Positions 50,880 through 64,000 of a DNA stretch of 64,000 bases are shown here, piece after piece. Within the stretch, counting starts at the first letter, position 1. The number at the start of each line of letters is the position of its first letter. The stretch comes from Brugia malayi. Taxonomy: Eukaryota; Nematoda; Chromadorea; Rhabditida; Onchocercidae. A program made the position numbers and the translations under genes. The stretch is from positions 1,488,001 to 1,552,000 of the forward strand of contig NW_025062478.1 in the NCBI RefSeq assembly GCF_000002995.4, read 5' to 3'. Below the pieces are notes generated by a model. It did no database searches. It was given only the letters and a program-made list of their open reading frames with translations, and was not told the DNA's origin.

Positions 50880-51345
50880 TATTTATTTTCTTAATATTTA
50901 TATATTTCTAACTATTATATTAATATTTATATGTTTACATTTAAAATTAATTTTTTTAAACATATATTAACACTTATATTTACAATTTTGTCCATATTCA
51001 CTTTTATATTTATTGTTAGATTTATATTTATGCTTGTATTTTTATCTAATATATTTACCTAATATATTTGTATTTATATTGATAATTAAATTTATACCTA
51101 TACTTATGTTTATATTTATAAATACATTTATACTTTCAAATCCATCTTTGTATTTATATCTATATTTATGCTTGTACCTATATTTACATTTATATTAAGA
51201 TTATATCAATAATAATATTTTAAATTACATTTATATTTATATGCACAGTCTTACTTGAATTTCTATTCATACTAGTATTTATATTAATTATTAAATTTAC
51301 ACTTATCTTATATATATATATATTTATTTATTTATATTATTATTC

Positions 51346-51391
<46 letters not shown>

Positions 51392-51840
51392 GTTTATTAA
51401 TATTTGTATTTAAATATATATTTATATATGAATTGATATTTATATTTAAATGTATTTATGTATATTAATATTTATATGTATGTTAATATTTGTATTTAAA
51501 TACATATTTATATGTAATTAAAATTGTATTTAAATATATATTTAATTTATATTATTATTCACATTTAAATATACATTTACATGTGTATTACATTATAATT
51601 AATACATATTTATATATGTATTAATATTTATATTTAGATATAATCATATGTATATTAATAATCATGTTTAAATGAATAATGTATTTAAGCCTGTATTATG
51701 TAATTTTTTATATTTAATTGTAAAATTTCAATTTGTAAATATGTTTATATTTATATCTAAATTCATATTTCAAACTTATATTTGTGTCTGTGCATATAGC
51801 TATACTAATATTTATTTATTTATAATTATATTCAAACACT
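50880..51840. repeat. TTTATA-periodic cryptic repeat with (AT)17
   Basis: Nearly 1 kb built from ATTTATAT/TTAATATTTATA-like words, with a pure 34-base AT alternation at 51352-51385. There is no coding potential. Confidence 0.75.
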
Positions 51841-54800
51841 AAGGAAAAGAAGGCAAAAAATGATGTGAAGAAAGGAAAAACAAAAACAAATTATACAATT
51901 AGAAAAAGGAAATAAAAATACAAACAATGCAAAATATTTTTATTTATATTCCAACCTTTTTTTTTTCATAAAATAAAAAAAAACTTAAAAAAGTTGCAAA
52001 AAAAAAAATTTTTTTAAATTTGAAAATTATTAGTAAACAAAGTGAAATGGAAAAAAAAAGAGAAACTAATATTAAATTAAGAAATGTGAGAAAAGAGAAA
52101 AAAAAATTATTATTAATTATTATTATAAAGAAAATTCTTTTTTTTTTTTTTAATAAAAAAAAATCTTTAGAAATTAGAAGAAAATAGCGATGAAAAGAAA
52201 AAAAAAAAAAAAGAAAGAAAAGATGAGAGATCCATGCAATAATAAACTAACATACATTAAAATAAGTATGAATAGCACTCAAAAATGTTATATGCATTTT
52301 ATAAATTGCTTAACGGAAATGACGAACCAAACAAAAAATTAAAAAAAAAAAAAAGTAAAAAGTAAAAAGTAAAAAAAATTAGCGGAAATTTAGTAGCACA
52401 GAGCATAAATTGAACTATTTTCAGTAAGAAAAAGAAAAAAAAAATAAAAATTTGAAAGATAAAATTGCAATATAATTTTAAAGAAACGAATGAAAATTTC
52501 AAAAAAATGAACGAAAAAAAAAATATTTATTTTAATCGATTGAACAAAGAAAAAATATATATATAATAACCATAAGAAATTCTCGTTCTGTTGAATGAAA
52601 AAAGAAGCAAAAATTTAGGAAAAGTAAATTAAAATTAAAAAAATAATTAAAAATTTTTGCTTACAGAAAATTAAATTAAAAAAGTAATAAAAATATGATG
52701 CAAATAATCAATAAAATGTTATTTCTTTTTTTAAGTTTTTAAATTTTAGTCAAATATATAATTTGGTATTTTTTTAAATGCATATTTGGCTAATTTCATT
52801 CCAAAATTTTCAATACTTATAAATTAATTAATATGAGAATTTATTATTAGAATTTAATAGCAAGTTTTTTTTGTTAATTATTTGAGTATTTTGCGTTTTT
52901 GTTGCAGAATGTATTCCGATAGTCTTTTCCGGTTTTAATACTTATTAATAATCATTTTGGATTCCGTTAAATATTTTGATACTGGAAAAATGCTTAGTTC
53001 AATTTTTCAAATATTCGAGTAATAAAATTTTATTCATCAAAATATCAAGCAGAATATACTTGTTCCAATACTTTTAAACTGTTTTGAATTTCATCAAAAC
53101 AGGAATAATCATAAAATGCATAATTGAAATGCGATTTTTTGATTTATAATTATAATAAACCATCAATTAGATTTAAAATTCGAATAGACGTAATTAACAT
53201 TAAAAAAAAAAAAGTGGGAATATTTGAACTTCAAAATAAATTTTCAAAAAATGAACTTTATAAAAACTTTTTCCAACTTGTATTCCCTTTACTGAAACTA
53301 AATTTTTCACTTTTCTTTTCTTATTTTTAAAAAATTTTTTTTATTTTGTTGAAAATATAATAATTTTTTTTTAAATATTTGAAAAAATTTGTCGAATTCA
53401 TTATTAATTTGTATGAAAATGTTTTATCAGATTTTTTTAGTTTTATTTTTTAAAATTGATTCTTATTTTCTGGGAAGGAGATTCCAGGTTTGACTTTTTT
53501 TGCGAATTTCTTTTTCTTCATATAATTCAAGAAAAAAATAAATTGAAAAATTAGCTCTCAAATTTTCTAAATGATTTGAATATGATGAAAGTGGCAAAAA
53601 TTTTTTCATTGAAAACTAAAAAAATTTTTTTTAATCTTTTTTTTTTTTTTGTACTTCCGTTTTAATTCATAAATAATAAATAAAATTACTATTGCTTCTT
53701 TCTTACTTTCTTTTTTCCTTTTTCAAATATTCATTAACATGAAATTCCAATAAATTCAGCTTTAAATTTAGTAAATTTCAATGAAAAAAGAATGAAATGA
53801 AATGTGTAAAAAAATTTTAATGATAAAATAATTTGAAGTAAAGAAGATTTTTCATTCTTTATTTCACAATTTGTATCCATTTTTGCTCATTTTTCTTCAT
53901 TTACTTTTTATATCTTTTTTTTTTTTCTTTTTGAGAAGTAAAAAAAGAACGAAAGAGATTTTTAAAAATTTTTTTTTTTTAGAATGGAAAATAATAACAA
54001 AAGTAAAAGAAAAAGATAAAATAGCAGCATTGAAAATGAAAAGATTTAATGGTTCGCATCAGCAAAAATTTTAAGATTAGTTTCAATTATTGTAAAAATT
54101 TTATACAAATCGTAAATGTTTCGAATATGCTAGCAGTTGACAATGAAAGTAAAATTAAAATTAGTAATGACAATTTTAGAACTAACAGAATCAAATTATT
54201 TCATTGAAATTAAATGTTCCAAAAAAAAAAAAATTAAAATTTTACCAATTATTGAAATAAAAGCATTTTTAAATAAATTTTGATATATAACTGAACTAAA
54301 AAAATTATTGTAATTAATTACTAAATGTTATTAATAATAGGAATATTTGTACTCAATGAAAATTACGATGTGATTAGAATTGTAATAACGATAATTAAAA
54401 TCATAGTAATAAGGCAAATAAACAATACAATTAGAAAATAAATCATGAAAATGAATGAAAGAGAAATAAAACTTAGCAAAAAATTTTTTACAAGTTTTTC
54501 AAATTTTAAGTTATATTTATTAGTTACTTATTTTTTCACTTTCTTTACTGAAAAATTTATAATAATAGCAAGAATAGTTATAACAATAAAAACATATACG
54601 ATAATAATAGTAATAACGATAATAATCATTATCATAATAATAATAATAATAATATGTAAAATAATAACAGTAGTGATGAAAATAATCACTGTTATCACTA
54701 TTACCAATAACAATAATAATGAAAACTATTATCATTATCACTAATAACGGTAATATAATAATGATAATAGTATAACGGTAAAGATGAGAACAACAATTAA

Positions 54801-57800
54801 TATTATAATTTTAATATTAATGATTATATGATTGACTGCTTTAAAATTTGAGTGAAAGAAAGCTTTTTAAAAAATGAAACCTTATGTAATATAAGAGAAA
54901 GCTTATCCTTTCTCACATTATTTTCAATTTTTGTAATTAATTTTTTATTATAATTAGCATTAGCCATGCAGCTGCTTTTAATGATTCGATGGCAAACATT
55001 GCTACTAACTTACAATAAAATATTTTACAAAAAAAAAAAACAAAAAAATAAAAAATAAAATAATCCCAAATAATATATCGACCAGATGGGTTCCAATTTT
55101 ATCTCATAAATTTTGTGATAATTCAAGGTTGATAAGCAAAAATAATGATCAAAATTAGTAGCGAATTCTTTCACACTTCTTATTTACATACTATTCTAAT
55201 TAATTTCCCATCAAAACATTCAAAATTTTAATCAAATTAATTAAAAATAAATTTCATCGATTAAATGTTGAATTAATCAGTCTAATGAATTGGATGGATA
55301 ATTAATTTATGTATTATTTATAAATTATGATTATAATCTTATAGTTATTCATTTTTTTCAGATTTATTTTAAAAAGTCAAACGACTAGATTTCAAATCAT
55401 CATACATTTTTATCTTTTGTCTTGATAACCAGTAATGTCTTTATAAAAGTAGTAATAATAATAATTATTATTATTATAAATAATAATAGTTAAATCATAA
55501 TAATAGTAATAATAATGATAATAATAGCAAAACAGTAATAACTACAGCAAAAATAACAATAATAATGATAAAATATAGACAATAATGATTTTAATAATAA
55601 TAGTATTAATAATAATAATAATAATCATTAATAGTAATGAAAAAACAATTATAAATAGGGAATATCAGTCATAATTAGCAATAAAAATCGTAGTTTCTCG
55701 CTCATATTTTCAAAAAAAAAGAAAAACAAATTTTACTTCGTTTATTAAAATATACTTTCATTTACACAATTTTAACTTTTTTGATCACAATTTTAACTTT
55801 TTTAATAACTATTTTATGATAAAGTAAATAAAATATAATTGTTGTCGAATATAATTGTTTTTATTAATTTATTTTTTTTTCTGATAATTAGAAGTATAAA
55901 TAAGAAACTTTTGCTTTTTTTGAAAATTGATAGTAAATTTTCATAAATGCTAAGAAATTTAACTGTCAAATGTCAAAAGCTAAATAATAAATTAGTAATT
56001 AAATTAATATTTATAATTTGTTCTACAATAATTAATACACATTGTATTAAATAAAAAAATAAATTAATATAATGTTTTGAATGGAGAAAATTTTGATTTT
56101 CTCGTTTTTTTTTTTCCTTTTTATAAAAATTAATAATCATATTTTTTTAAATTTTTTTTTGGGATGAAATAATTGTGCTTAATATTTATTTAATAAACAA
56201 TTAAAGTAGGAAAAATAAATGATAAAAAAAAAAGATAAAATTAGAAAAGAGAAAGGATGAAGAAATGAGATGGGAAGAAAGCTGAAAAGGTAATAAAAGG
56301 AAAGAAAAGAGAAAAATATGGGACAGATGGAAAAAAAAAAAAAGATTATTACGACACTTTTTTTTTTTGTTTTTCATAGGTTCATCAAAACAAAAACTGA
56401 AATGAAAGTAAAATATTATTTTTCTCATTTAGCACATTCAAATTCAATATGTAAAATATAAGAAAAGAGTAGGAAATTAAAAAATACTTTAGCAATTCAA
56501 TAATTATTTTTCTCGTATAATAATTTGAATTTCAAAAAAAAAACTTTATATATTCTAATAATATAGATGATTATACTTGGTTTGCAATATGAATACCTTA
56601 ATGAAATTGAAGTGATTATGTAATAATAATAGTAATAATAATAATTATAATAATAACAACATATTAATAACAATTTTTATATATGCTATGTAGTAGTAAT
56701 GATGATAATGACAACAATAATAATAGTGATGATAATAACTATAATAATAATATGGCATTTTTGATTAATTATTATTTGAAATGATTGAAAAGTCAGTATG
56801 TAATAATGCTTATAAAAGATAGCATTTTCTTTCTTTCTTTCTTTTTTTTTTTAATTCCCATCAAATTACTAATTTTCCAATTTTGAAATTGAAAAATTAG
56901 ACATTTAAAAAGTTGCTAAGAATTAAAAAGATAAAACAAAAAAAAAAAAAAAAGACTTCAAAAAGAGGCGCTACCATTTTAAAGGTAAATTTTCTACAAA
57001 GCCATTTTATGTTTAAAATAAATTAACACTGACATTAGCAAAACTAACGAAATATATGCAAATCTTCAGCAAAACTAATCAAATACTTTTTATTTCATTT
57101 AAATATTTGGCAATCAGAGAAGAGAGAGAGAGAGAAAGAAAGAGAGAAAGAGAGAGAGAGAGATGATTAGGAGAAAAAATTTTTATTTGGTCAATAAGAA
57201 AGATAAAACGGAAGAAACTGCTTAAGATTTCTCTTCAAAAATTTCATCCATCCTTTCAATCTTTTCTACTTTTTTTTTTCTTTTATTTTCTTCTCTGTCT
57301 CTCTCTCTCACCCACTCTCACTTTCTTAACCGTTCTTTCTTCCTTTCTTTCTCTTATTCTATCATATTTCTCAACAATATCTCAGATCAACGAAATAAAA
57401 TTTCTTTTTATGAAATTTTTTTTGAAAATTCACATTTTTCTTCTCTCGTAAAAAGGACCATCTTAAATAAAAAGAAAAGAAAGGATTAAAGAAAGCAAAG
57501 AGGAAAAAAATATAAAATCATTGTTCCTTTTTTCTTTTTTTTCTCTCTCTCTCTCTCCCTTTCTCTCTTATTTGTTGCATTGTTATCAATAGCATTCGTT
57601 TAATTTTATTCTTTTTTATAAAATTCTATTTTATTCTTTTTTTTGCAATCTTTTTTAATTCTTCTCTTTAAACAAAAAAAATTGATAAATGTATATTTAT
57701 ATATGTATTTATGATAAAAAATAAATATTAAATTAATTAAAAAAAAAAGAAATAATAACAAAAAAAAAGGAGAAAAATTGTTATATAACAAATAATTTGT

Positions 57801-57900
57801 ATTTAATTTAATTTTATTGTGCCTAAAAAGAGAAAAATAAAATAAAAAAGAAAGAAATGCTTTTGCCTGTAACAATTGCAATTATTGATTATAAAATTAA
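51841..57900. other. gene-poor AT-rich DNA with simple repeats
   Basis: No gene supported. It includes ATA/ATC trinucleotide simple sequence at 54370-54780, 55440-55640 and 56610-56760, GA repeats at 57117-57164, and CT repeats at 57293-57310 and 57540-57568. Open frames are low-complexity. Confidence 0.45.
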
Positions 57901-57911
57901 TGAACAGAGGT

Positions 57912-58243
57912 GCTGGAATGAATGGATCGATGGAATGAGTGAATGAATGGAATGAATGAATGAATGAATCGATGGAATGAATGAATGAATCGATGGAATG
58001 AATGAATGAATGGAATGAGTGAATGAATCGATGGAATGAATGAATGAATGAATGAATGGAATGAGTGAATGAATCGATGGAATGAATGAATGGAATGAGT
58101 GAATGAATCGATGGAATGAATGAATGAATGAAAGACAGATAAGATAGATGGAATGAATGAATGAATGAATGAATGAATGAATGAATGAATGGAATGAATG
58201 AATGAATCGATGGAATGAATGAATGACAGACAGATAAGATAGA
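57912..58243. repeat. GAAT tetranucleotide array with higher-order structure
   Basis: GAAT repeats are interrupted by TCGATGGAATGA at 57927, 57969, 57990, 58028, 58074, 58108 and 58207. A 15-base word GACAGATAAGATAGA occurs twice, at 58134 and 58229, exactly 95 bases apart. The array is thus built of compound units rather than a simple slippage tract. Confidence 0.9.
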
Positions 58244-59104
58244 CCTTACTTAGTTGTTAGTAGGCGTTTTTGTCAAAATATGAATTTTATGTTATGCACT
58301 TTAACATCATCGAATTTTATTTATACATATTTTCTTTTTTTTTTTTTTTTTGGAAAACGACATGTAAAATTTTTTTTTGACATTTTCAGTTTCTTTTTTT
58401 TTTAAATTAAATTTTATTCATCTATTGTATTTTGTATTCCTTTTATCAAAACTTTTGCTTTTTCATTTTGAATGTATAAAATTTCTAAAACTATTTTTCT
58501 TTTTTTTTTTTTATTTTCATTTAGAATACGAATATGTAAAAATTTTTTTAGAGTTTTTTTTTTTTGGTAGGCATTGAATTTGATTTTTATTTTTCATTTC
58601 TATGTTAGCTTTTTATCTATTTTTTTTTTTTTCCTTATAAAAATTAGCAAAAGAAAAATTTTTTTTTCTCATTTTTTTTTAATATTTTTTTTTTTGAAAA
58701 AAAAAAGAATAAGAAAAAAGTATAATGATGACAAATGCACAATTAGCTTTGAAAAAGAGAAATTTCAAAGTGTATGTTGTATGTGTAAAATGACAAAATT
58801 ATTTCATGATATTTTCAAAGCTAACAAAATTTCCGATTGATATTCCTTCCGTTCCACAATCAATCAATTTCCGGCTAACATAAACCGTCTTGTTACATCA
58901 ATTTCCGAATTGCTACTTCTTCGCTTTCTTCATTTTTCATTTCTTTCTTTCGTTTTGTCAAATTTCTTTTTTTTTTTTTTTTCCTTCCTTTCTTCTTTCA
59001 TTTCTTTTATAACATATTTCTATATTGTTCAAGAAAATTTTGTTATTAATTTTAAAAGAAAATTAGAAAAAAAATTTTTTTTTTAAAAAATTAAAAAATA
59101 AAAA

Positions 59105-59135
<31 letters not shown>

Positions 59136-59536
59136 GTGCAATAATCTTCATTCATTGTTATTATTATCACTATTGATTTTGCTATTTATCGCTAGTATCA
59201 TTTCTAACTTATTATTTTTATTATTTTTCAATATATTTATCATTTTTCGAATTGTTGATTTGTTTTTGTTTTATTTTTCTTTCTTATCGTATTGTTTAGA
59301 TATTTAAAAATGATAATTTATTATTATATCGGTTTAAAATTTAATATTAGTTTTATGAATTTTTAAGAAAACATTAGAACAGAAATGGTTAAACATTGAG
59401 TTCTTTTTTTGTTTCTTAAAATCTGGCAAAATACGATTGAATATTAAATTTTTTTCTTTACTAGTGAAAAAATAAAAAGCAAAATTACCGTAATATAGTA
59501 ACTGTTTTAATTGTCCCAACTAGAAAAGAGGTGGAA
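58244..59536. other. AT-rich non-genic DNA
   Basis: Many T runs and low-complexity frames; the ATT/ATC trinucleotide tract is at 59105-59175. No gene seen. Confidence 0.45.
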
Positions 59537-59562
59537 AGAGAGAGAGAGAGAGAGAGAGAGAG
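59537..59562. repeat. (AG)13 microsatellite
   Basis: Uninterrupted AG dinucleotides. Confidence 0.95.
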
Positions 59563-59775
59563 GGACAGAGAAGAAAAAAATTATCATTTTCATCATATTT
59601 TGATGAATTTATTCATAAATGACAATAATCACATTGAAAATTTTGTTTTTCATTACATATATTTATATTTAAATTAAACACAATAGCGCCGATTTGAAGA
59701 TAAAAATATGGAAAGTTTCAATTATAAAACAAAAAAATGTTATCATTATTAGTAGATTAAATAATGATAATTGTA

Positions 59776-59776
<1 letters not shown>

Positions 59777-59833
<57 letters not shown>
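59777..59833. repeat. 57-base poly(A) run
   Basis: The longest homopolymer in the window. It is flanked by ordinary AT-rich DNA with no visible coding or target-site duplication, so I see no proof of a retroposed transcript. Its length may be approximate in any assembly. Confidence 0.9.
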
Positions 59834-59834
<1 letters not shown>

Positions 59835-61142
59835 AGTTTAATATTTGGAATTGCAATTTGATAATTTTGGAAAACATCAAATTAATCATTTATTCAAAAT
59901 TCATTTTAATAGTTGCTTTTAATTCTATTTAACACCGTTTTTTATTCATTGTAAAATAAAAGAAACGAGATGAAAATCGTCATTTTTTCATCAACTATAA
60001 TGGAAATTTCCAGTTTGTTTTAAATATTTACATTTTGTTTACGTTTTGATATTACATTTAAAAAAAAAAAAAAACTTTAATTAAAAGGAAAATTTTTTGA
60101 GGTGCAAAGAAATTTGCAGTTTTTTTCAATTTTATTGCTTATATTCTGTTTAATTTTTCTGCAAAGATTATAAAAAAAGAAATAACTGAAATCTGAACCC
60201 ATTAAAAATAATAATTAATGCGTTTTTCTCTTTGTTTTATTTGATATACTTTAATAATTTAAATTTAATCAAGCCCATTTATTGTTTTTGTCAAAAAAAA
60301 AGTACACCAAAATCTTACTAAAATTTTCGGAAACTTATTAATTACTCAAATAACGATTTGTAAACTTTAATTATTTAATAGCAACAAAATTAAATTTGCC
60401 GAGTATCACAAATAGTTTTAGTATACGCTGCATTAATTATTTAGCATAATATTTATATTTAGATATATCTGTTACTGAACAAAAAAATGGTTTAAATTTG
60501 TCAAAATGATGTAAAATTATAACAATATGGAATAATTGAAAATTTTTCAAAAATTTTTTGAAAAAATTTAAATTGCTACTGCTAATTTATCTGTATCGTT
60601 TTTCATAAAAATATAAATAGTTAAAAAAAAAAAAGAAAAAAACAGAAAATTATTTTGTTAAAATATTTATGCATTTTGAGACTTTTAAATTATCAATTTT
60701 ACAATGTAAAATGCATCATTCATTATATTTACTTTATCAGAGAAAATTTTACTTTTTTTTACTTTGACTTTTTTTTTTTTTTTTTTTTGTAGTTATTCAA
60801 ATAATCTTAAATTTCCTATATCTAATTAAGATTTTTCTTGACATACGCTAATAGAATAGAAAAAGTAAGACAAATTTTTTTTTTGTGAATTTTTTTCTTT
60901 TCATTTCTGCGAAAAAAATGATCAAAATAATAGAAAGTTTAATGAATAACTGCTTTTTTTCTCTTTTTTTTTTTAAATGAATGTATAAATTTACTGCAAA
61001 AATGATGCTAATGACAATATTTTAATGAGTATGAATAAATGGTGCATCATTAATTTGTTAAAAATTTGCATTTATTTTTTTTTTTTTTTTCTTTGAAAAA
61101 TTTTTTATAATCCTTTTAAATTATTCATTATATTGATGCAAT

Positions 61143-61182
<40 letters not shown>

Positions 61183-62019
61183 AACGAAACTTTTTTCTTT
61201 TTTAATTAATCAGAAAATATCATTGTAAAATGATTAAAAAAAAGAAGTAAATTGAAACTTTAGTAATACTAGTATGAAAATTAAAAAAAAAAAAAAAAAA
61301 AAAAAAACAAGATTAGTTCATGTTCACTTTCTTTATATCAAATTTATTTATTAGCAATTTCTTAAAATTAATTTACAACAAAATTTATCATTTATAATTT
61401 AAACTATGGAAATTCCAACAATAATTGTTTTTCAATTAAAAATGCATGAAACAGTCATTTATGATGATTTTGCACTTTAAATAGTGAAAAAAAAAAGATT
61501 TAAATAATTAAATTCAAATGTTGTTAGAAATGAACAAGTAAACATTTTAATTTTTAAAATATTAAATGGTATACTACGAAAATTCATGTCGCTGACAATT
61601 TAAATTAATTAGTTTTATTTTAAAGTATTTAGTGTTTCTTCTTCAAATTAAAAACAAAAATCTTGGAATGTAAATATTCTTTAAAAAAAAAAAATCTTTA
61701 AAGAAAAAATAAATTATTAATAACTTTATGCTTCTTGCTATCGGCAAAATTTCTCCTGAAGGGAAAATTCAATGTTTCAAATGATCATAATTTTTTGATA
61801 CTTAAAAAATTTCATTTCAAAAATAAACCATTCCATGAGTCAATGCAAAATGATTACTATATTTGTGATGAATTCGATTTTCTTTTATCTGAAATTAAAA
61901 AATAATTTTTCGAAACTAAAAGATGTATGAATTATTTTAGAATATAAAACAAAAAAATTGCAAGAGGAATAATAATAAAATACTATAAATTGTAAAACGT
62001 TAGTTGAAGTAATAAAAAT
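59834..62019. other. AT-rich non-genic DNA with long homopolymers
   Basis: T35 at 61144-61178 and A25 at 61283-61307. No gene seen. Confidence 0.45.
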
Positions 62020-62330
62020 ATTAGAATACTGAGTGGTAAAAATGAAAATAATACCAGAAAAATAAAATAATGAAAAAAAAAAATGTTAATATTATAATGA
62101 TAATAATAAAATATGGAACATAACGCAAAAACTGTTGGAAAATAAAATGCTAAAAGAGAATAATGCTAATCAAAGCATCATAATATAAAAAATAAAAAAT
62201 TTAGAAATACTAGATGCTAAATAGTATGGGAATATAGAATACCGGAAAAGAATACAGAATACCGTAATAACAAAATACGGAATATCAAAACGGTAAAAAT
62301 AACAAATATGAAATGTCAGAAAAGCAGTGT
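62020..62330. repeat. degenerate short tandem repeat around GAATACCGGAA
   Basis: Words such as GAATACTGAGTGG, AATACCAGAA, AGAATACCGGAAAAG, AGAATACCGTAATA and AAATACGGAATATC follow one another at 13-17-base intervals, best preserved at 62230-62300. Confidence 0.55.
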
Positions 62331-64000
62331 ATAAGTATAAAAAACAGAAATATAATGCTGTTACATCTTTAAAAAATTTATTTTTAAAGTTTGTGATTGT
62401 CTTTAAATACATTACCATTTTACATTGTCTTTTTAGAATAACTACTAAATAACTTGAAATATGAAATTATTGTTAATGGATATTAATTAACGGTCCAAGA
62501 AATGGTTATTAATCAAATGGGTGTAATCTTTCTCGTCTTTCATTATCAAAATTATATCTTATATCTTATCCTATCACTTTCTTCCCTTTTCATTGTTCTC
62601 TTCTAGAAAATATACCATAATTTTAATAAATGAATCGATGAAGAAATCGAATGGATAGATAAATTCAGACTAAAGAGAAAGAAAATAATTCATCAAATAT
62701 GCTAATCAGCATTATTCCCAAAAGGACTGTTATATTGCCACTTATAATATCAACTGATTTTTCAAAATATTTGATAAATTACATAAATTATATCACATTT
62801 TAATGTATACTGTTATCAAAGAAAGACAACAAAAATAATAGTTATTTAAAAACTGAAAACCAGCTAATACATGATACAGCTAATAATTCTACATTCGATT
62901 TACAATTTTTTTTTTCAATCAAAATCCAATAACTATAAAAAATACTTTGGAAAAAGCAAAAAAAAAAAAAAAAAAAGGTGAAAAAATCCAAATCTAAAAA
63001 TACTATGAAAATATATCACAAATGGATACCTATAAATATAAAAATGAAAAAATCCAAAATGAAGTAAAAATTATTTGAAATATAATTTAGTTGGAACATT
63101 AGACGAAGTGCAAATTTCTTCTGCATATAACACCAAAAAAGAAAAAAAGAACAAGAAACAAAAAGTTTATTTCAAAGTAATAAATTATTTTGAGATTTGG
63201 AAATTTCACAAAGCGACTATTTTAGTAGTATATCACATTTATGAATAATTTAGATCACAATGATTTGTCCTTCAGAAAATGAAAAAAAAAAAGAAGGGAA
63301 GGACGAATTATTGTGTATCGATGTATCGTATTATTATTTACATTTTAATGAGATGGTGTGAAAAAAAAAGATATGAGATGAAAAAAAAGGGTACTAAAAT
63401 CTTGTTTCAATACTTAAAATTCCAATTAGACATTCACATACTCTAATGATGAGTTCAATTTTCATTTATTTTCGTAACAAAATTCTTTACTACGAAGTTT
63501 TTTTTTTTTCTTTTCCTTTTTGCTATTCATTGCGATGAAAGCATAAAATGAAACTTTGCAATAAATGAATTGAAAAAAATTTTCTGAAATTTATGAAATT
63601 TTTGCATAATCTTATAGAATTTATTATGGAAATGTTATGCTAACTTTTTGTTATGCAAATCAATTTTTTATGTCATTTTCATAAATTAAAATGAATTTAA
63701 CAAATTTGTGTTAGTGTTCTTTTCTTCTGGAAAATAATAAAACAATTATCACAAAACACATTTTAAAATTGCAAGTATACTTGAAATCAAAATATCTCGC
63801 AAACTAAAGTAGCAACAATTTAGGCGTAAAATTTGTGTACAATGATTATTAATTATACAAGCTATTAACATACCAGTTTTTTTTTTTAAAAAAAATAATT
63901 AAATATTTTCAAATTGGTAGAAGTAAGTTCTGTAGCAACTTTGATACAAAAAATTTTTATTTTTTATTTTATTTTTTTTAAATTATTGTTTTTATCTTCT
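62331..64000. other. AT-rich non-genic DNA to window end
   Basis: No gene or ordered repeat that I can support. Confidence 0.4.

Noticed and set aside
54445..54744. Ile/Thr-rich and Tyr-rich overlapping open frames on both strands
   Set aside because: Translations of ATA/ATC trinucleotide simple sequence.
57606..57881. 91-codon minus-strand frame rich in Phe, Leu, Lys
   Set aside because: Low-complexity translation of A- and T-rich DNA, no domain.
58574..58840. 88-codon plus-strand frame
   Set aside because: Mostly Phe/Lys runs from T and A homopolymers; the varied last third has no recognisable motif.
1..64000. CRISPR arrays, operons with bacterial signals, tRNA or rRNA genes
   Set aside because: The window is eukaryotic; I saw no direct-repeat/spacer array and no tRNA- or rRNA-like sequence by eye. 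A tRNA scan would settle the latter.

Overview
The window is eukaryotic, very AT-rich DNA with long poly-T and poly-A tracts. It carries spliced genes that can be assembled exon by exon from conserved protein blocks and GT/AG splice sites. A GLC-2-type glutamate-gated chloride channel, TTTCAG-like acceptors and acceptors sitting 4-40 bases upstream of start codons (trans-splicing style) point to a nematode. The long introns and large repeat-rich spacers suit a parasitic, possibly spirurid/filarial, nematode better than Caenorhabditis. The species call is inference.

Layout, left to right: (1) 297-2251 (+), 3' portion of NAA20, the NatB N-terminal acetyltransferase catalytic subunit, whose first exon lies off the left edge. 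(2) 3383-3550 (+), a doubtful 55-codon ORF with a signal-peptide-like start. (3) 4012-4924 (+), a two-exon 79-aa DMAC1/DUF4536-like mitochondrial membrane protein. (4) 9128-19240 (+), a complete 27-exon CAND1 (1281 aa), the cullin-RING ligase exchange factor. (5) 20466-23488 (+), an 8-exon ABHD12-like serine hydrolase (332 aa) with an intact Ser-Asp-His triad. (6) 24964-30273 (+), a 12-exon FERRY3/C12orf4 homologue (552 aa). (7) 31593-34572 (+), a 4-exon unrecognised secreted low-complexity protein (373 aa) with a 20-Thr run encoded by a pure ACA microsatellite. (8) 35094-44759 (-), a complete 13-exon glutamate-gated chloride channel subunit, GLC-2-like (486 aa), convergent with gene 7.

The last 19 kb (44.8-64.0 kb) holds no gene I can support. 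It contains simple repeats, decayed tandem arrays, a higher-order GAAT array, long homopolymers and clusters of TGATAA words. The first part lies 5' of the channel gene and includes a compact duplicated repeat rich in TGTCA/TGACA words just upstream of its start codon.

The genes do not form one pathway. They are conserved housekeeping functions (protein N-acetylation, respiratory-complex assembly, ubiquitin-ligase cycling, lysophospholipid hydrolysis, endosomal RAB5/mRNA transport) next to a neuromuscular channel of the family targeted by avermectins and a lineage-specific secreted protein. I found no clear new multi-gene system. The best leads are the unrecognised Thr/Ser-rich secreted protein, the Gly-to-His change in the NAA20 acetyl-CoA loop, the repeat upstream of the channel gene and an in-frame alternative donor in CAND1. 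All exon models were built by eye; frames and exon lengths were checked for consistency.
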